Source of the DNA: Alphaproteobacteria bacterium
Lineage (GTDB): Bacteria > Pseudomonadota > Alphaproteobacteria > Micavibrionales > Micavibrionaceae
Direction of reading: 5' to 3'
DNA length: 64,000 bases
Assembly (NCBI GenBank): GCA_018399685.1
Contig: JAGYOK010000002.1
Span: 54,580-118,579, forward strand
In this document: positions 61,867 through 64,000 of the stretch, piece by piece
Numbering within the stretch: the stretch's first letter is position 1
Layout: every line of letters begins with the position of its first letter
Notes under the pieces: model-generated
The model's database searches: none
The model's input: the letters and a program-made list of their open reading frames with translations, nothing else
What the model was told of the DNA's origin: nothing
Translations under genes and position numbers: made by a program

Positions 61867-62660
61867 GCCTGAAAATTAAAATTCTCGGATGTGGTAATTC
61901 TTCAGGTGTACCGGCTATCGGTAACTATTGGGGTGTGTGTGATCCAAGCGAGCCGCGTAATATACGAATGAGATCTTCTTTGTCTGTACAATCAAATGAA
62001 ACAACAATAATCGTGGATACCGGGCCAGATATTAGCCGTCAAACCACCTTATTTGACATAACGTCTATAGATGGCGTTTTTTACACACATCAACACAGTG
62101 ATCATACGAACGGTATTAGTGATCTTCGTATGATGTATTTCAGGAACGGATGTCATACAATTCCATGTTACGGAAGTGCTGAAGCGTTGGATGAGATATT
62201 GCAACGCTTTGACTATATGTTTATCGTCGGTGATCATACAAAGCTTTATCCACCTGTCTTGACTGTTAATAGCTTTGAGACAAATCAGTATAATGAAGTT
62301 CAATCTTTTAAGGATATTTCATATATACCATTTCTTATGGATCATGGGACATGTGCAGCGGTTGGATATCGTTTTGGAGACCTTTCATATTGTGTGGATA
62401 TAAGATCTATGGATGATAAGGCGCTTGAGTGCATAAAAGGCTCAAAGATTTGGATCGTGGATGGGTCTGGCTATAATAGCAAGGATCATCCTGTGCATGC
62501 GAGTTTGGAAACACTGTATAGATATAATGAGTATTTGGAGGTGCAAGAGGTTTACATCACAAGCTTGTCACCATCGATGGACTATAAAACTTTATTAAAA
62601 GAGCTGCCAGAAGGATATTATCCCGCATATGATGGCCAGACTTTCAAGTCGGAGTGTTAA
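61863..62660 (+). CDS. MBL-fold metallo-hydrolase, PhnP-like
   Basis: 265-aa metallo-beta-lactamase-fold hydrolase. The motif 'GVFYTHQHSDHTNGISDLRM' (HxHxDH) and 'FLMDHGTCAAVGYRFGDLSY' supply metal ligands; the N-terminal 'LGCGNSSGVPAIGNYWGVCD' is typical of PhnP/ElaC-like phosphodiesterases. It usually sits after tatD in alphaproteobacteria. The start is GTG 61863, overlapping the tatD stop by 4 bp, so the two are translationally coupled. Substrate unknown. Confidence 0.9.
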   Translation: MSLKIKILGCGNSSGVPAIGNYWGVCDPSEPRNIRMRSSLSVQSNETTIIVDTGPDISRQTTLFDITSIDGVFYTHQHSDHTNGISDLRMMYFRNGCHTIPCYGSAEALDEILQRFDYMFIVGDHTKLYPPVLTVNSFETNQYNEVQSFKDISYIPFLMDHGTCAAVGYRFGDLSYCVDIRSMDDKALECIKGSKIWIVDGSGYNSKDHPVHASLETLYRYNEYLEVQEVYITSLSPSMDYKTLLKELPEGYYPAYDGQTFKSEC

Positions 62661-62721
62661 TATACCCCCTCTTCTTGATAATGTACAGTAGTTTACATAA
62701 TATACATTATCACACACATCT

Positions 62722-62748
62722 TAACACATTGATTTTGCTGCACATTTT
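62722..62748 (+). repeat. left copy of 27-bp perfect inverted repeat
   Basis: Begins TAACACATTGATTTTGCTGC and ends ACATTTT. The exact reverse complement is at 63513-63539, so the pair encloses the HigBA module. Not a transposon end I recognise. Confidence 0.85.
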
Positions 62749-62830
62749 ATCCTATCGCGTCAAAATCTAGCGTCGGATTCTAAATGGTCAAACTTTGCAA
62801 CACTTCCTTAAAGTAACTTCCTGCAGGGGC

Positions 62831-63139
62831 TTATACATGTGTGTTTTCGGGCACAATGGAAAGCCTCAACCCCATAGCACTTAATGCTTTGGTTACGGTT
62901 TCCATTTGTGGTTTGCCTGTTTTAGATAGTGAGCGATAAAGCGATTCCCTAGCTAAACCTGTTTCATTAGCAAGGGCAGTCATTCCGCCTTGTGCTTTTG
63001 CAACATTTTTTAGGGCTTCTCTAAATAACTCCATGTTTCCATCTGCTAAACACCCTTCAAGATAAATAGCAGCGTTTTCAGGATCTTTTAAAAGCTCGTA
63101 TTGCTTTTCAAAATTAAATGGTACGCTTTTATTAATCAT
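62831..63139 (-). CDS. HigA-type antitoxin, HTH family
   Basis: 102-aa antitoxin with a Cro/C1-type helix-turn-helix in the C-terminal half ('GGMTALANETGLARESLYRS', 'LSKTGKPQMETVTKALSAMG'), of the addiction-module antidote type paired with small ParE/HigB toxins. The N-terminal part probably binds the toxin. ATG 63139 follows AGGAG at eight bases and 4 bp after the toxin stop, so the toxin gene comes first, the HigBA order. It should repress its own operon through the palindrome at 63476. Confidence 0.85.
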   Translation of the reverse strand: MINKSVPFNFEKQYELLKDPENAAIYLEGCLADGNMELFREALKNVAKAQGGMTALANETGLARESLYRSLSKTGKPQMETVTKALSAMGLRLSIVPENTHV

Positions 63140-63143
63140 GGTT

Positions 63144-63473
63144 TTAGCTCCTTTCATAGTCAGCTAGATATTCTATTGCTTTTGCAATCATTTTTTTCTG
63201 GTCGCTTTTTGTCGACCCTGCCAAAAGTAAAACAACCTCCCCTTTAATGATACTGTAATATATTCTAAGTCCTGCCCCGTGACGCTCTCGCATTTCAAAA
63301 AGTCCTTTGGCTCCCTTGATACTCTTAAAATCTCCAAAGTGCCCATATCGTGCCCTATCCAGACGTGTAAGCACTTTAGTTTGTGCTTTCTTATCCTTTA
63401 GCCCGTCAAACCATTCTTGAAAGGATACTTTTCCCTTCTTGTCAGCGTAGGATTTAATTTCGTATCTATTCAT
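63144..63473 (-). CDS. HigB/RelE-family toxin (addiction-module killer protein)
   Basis: 109-aa RelE/ParE-superfamily toxin of the 'addiction module killer protein' type: 'FQEWFDGLKDKKAQTKVLTR', 'GHFGDFKSIKGAKGLFEMRE', 'GAGLRIYYSIIKGEVVLLLA', 'GSTKSDQKKMIAKA'. Such toxins cleave mRNA on the ribosome or block gyrase. It is the first gene of a two-gene unit with the HTH antitoxin and is intact. No strong ribosome site precedes the ATG; a palindrome does. Bracketed by the 27-bp inverted repeat. Confidence 0.86.
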   Translation of the reverse strand: MNRYEIKSYADKKGKVSFQEWFDGLKDKKAQTKVLTRLDRARYGHFGDFKSIKGAKGLFEMRERHGAGLRIYYSIIKGEVVLLLAGSTKSDQKKMIAKAIEYLADYERS

Positions 63474-63475
63474 AT

Positions 63476-63503
63476 CTAAGTGTAACCCACAGGCTACACT
63501 TAG
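63476..63503. promoter_or_regulatory. candidate HigA operator
   Basis: Perfect 9-bp arms CTAAGTGTA (63476-63484) and TACACTTAG (63495-63503), with CC/GG inside the 10-bp spacer, directly upstream of the toxin start. Position and symmetry suit autorepression by the HTH antitoxin. Confidence 0.55.
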
Positions 63504-63512
63504 TCAATTCTA

Positions 63513-63539
63513 AAAATGTGCAGCAAAATCAATGTGTTA
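63513..63539 (-). repeat. right copy of 27-bp perfect inverted repeat
   Basis: Exact reverse complement of 62722-62748; together they flank the HigBA module at 818 bp outer distance. It ends 17 bp from the mazF stop. Confidence 0.85.
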
Positions 63540-63555
63540 CTGCATCTTATGGAAA

Positions 63556-63885
63556 CTAAAGGGTCTTAATGCTAAGTTGTATCAGGAGAACACGTTCAAT
63601 TTCTTCCATTTCTTCGGGCGTTACTAATCCCATACACTCATACAGCCACTTTTTGGAGACAGTCATGATCTGATCCGCCATAACTTTGGATAGTTTTCCT
63701 TTAATCCGGATATAGCATTCAGGTGGATACAAACTTTGCGTCGCACTTGTAGCAGGAACCACCTGCACACGGGTACTATAGTGATTTGAAACGTCGTTGC
63801 TTACAATGATTGCTGGTCTTGTCTTTTTTATTTCAGAGCCCATAGAAGGATCAAAATTAACCCACCAGATTTCACCACGTTTCAT
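63556..63885 (-). CDS. MazF/PemK-family endoribonuclease toxin
   Basis: 109-aa toxin: 'KRGEIWWVNFDPSMGSEIKK', 'TRPAIIVSND' with the catalytic Arg, 'VQVVPATSA' with the catalytic Thr/Ser, then 'GKLSKVMADQIMTVSKKWL'. MazF cleaves mRNA at short sequences. The start is ATG 63885 (a TTG lies at 63888). It overlaps the end of the antitoxin gene by 14 bp, the classic antitoxin-first coupling. Confidence 0.9.
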   Translation of the reverse strand: MKRGEIWWVNFDPSMGSEIKKTRPAIIVSNDVSNHYSTRVQVVPATSATQSLYPPECYIRIKGKLSKVMADQIMTVSKKWLYECMGLVTPEEMEEIERVLLIQLSIKTL

Positions 63886-64000
63886 CAATTAACTCCGAAG
63901 CCCATTCGTTCGCAGCCTTCTCGCGTACTTTATCCAATGACATGGCTCTGTAGCCAGCCTCAATGTCCTGGTCAACAACATGCGGCCTGGCCAAACCATC
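63872..64000 (-). CDS. MazE-like antitoxin, C-terminal end (cut by window)
   Basis: Partial, 42 codons plus stop (TGA at 63872-63874). The visible end reads 'VVDQDIEAGYRAMSLDKVRE' then 'KAANEWASELIDETW', like the C-terminal toxin-binding tail of many MazE antitoxins ('DIEAGYRAM', 'EALEW'). The N-terminal DNA-binding part lies beyond the window. It overlaps mazF by 14 bp. Confidence 0.82.
   Translation of the reverse strand, partial: DGLARPHVVDQDIEAGYRAMSLDKVREKAANEWASELIDETW

Noticed and set aside
1..64000. CRISPR arrays, rRNA genes, insertion sequences with transposase
   Set aside because: No regular direct-repeat/spacer pattern, no rRNA sequence and no transposase or integrase coding region was found by eye.

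Overview
The window is a chromosomal segment of an alphaproteobacterium with an AT-leaning genome (about 40-45% GC by eye; no count was run). The evidence is gene order: DUF177-rpmF-plsX-fabH-ihfA-merR, rplM-rpsI, glpX-recJ, tig-clpP-lon-hupB, and a long mltB/rlpA/dacF/tmk/holB/metG/tatD/MBL cluster are all arrangements known from this class. I cannot name the genus. Deep-branching, environmental alphaproteobacteria (Micavibrio-like or Rhodospirillales-like) would fit.

Layout. 1-4.7 kb: ribosomal L32 and fatty-acid/phospholipid initiation, IHF-alpha, a MerR regulator, tRNA-Pro. 4.9-5.2 kb: a phage-type DUF4406 gene. 5.5-10.2 kb: three consecutive genes for large exported pseudopilin-like proteins sharing one domain plan, the second with a cysteine-rich repeat tail. 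10.4-12.0 kb: L13, S9 and a gamma-carbonic anhydrase. 12.1-20 kb: PHA synthase, GlpX, RecJ, a small membrane protein, HisI and a DEAD-box helicase. 20-32 kb: LptD, an SLC13 transporter, a coiled-coil membrane protein, a YdbH-like envelope protein, ParE, a secreted two-domain protein and a glutamine-synthetase homologue that has lost many catalytic residues. 32-39 kb: tRNA-His, NnrD, tRNA-Leu, trigger factor, ClpP, Lon and HU, without clpX in its usual place.

Accessory regions. 38.9-41.2 kb is a quorum-sensing cassette read leftward (XRE regulator, LuxR, LuxI, unknown 111-aa protein). 46.1-50.5 kb looks like a surface-fibre or holdfast-anchor locus: a CsgG/HfaB lipoprotein, a repeat protein with SxATAxGN motifs, two other small exported proteins, and a LuxR-type regulator with a degenerate receiver domain like CsgD. 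62.7-64.0 kb is a toxin-antitoxin patch: a HigBA module bracketed by a perfect 27-bp inverted repeat, next to a MazEF module whose antitoxin runs off the window.

How it fits together. Most of the window is housekeeping for envelope, lipid, translation and proteolysis. The accessory parts share a surface and social-behaviour theme: pseudopilin-like fibres, an amyloid/holdfast-type export locus, and AHL signalling. The best candidates for undescribed biology are the tandem pseudopilin trio (5522-10200), the CsgG/HfaB-linked locus (46153-50503), the inactive-looking glutamine synthetase (30711-32126) and the inverted-repeat-bounded HigBA unit (62722-63539).
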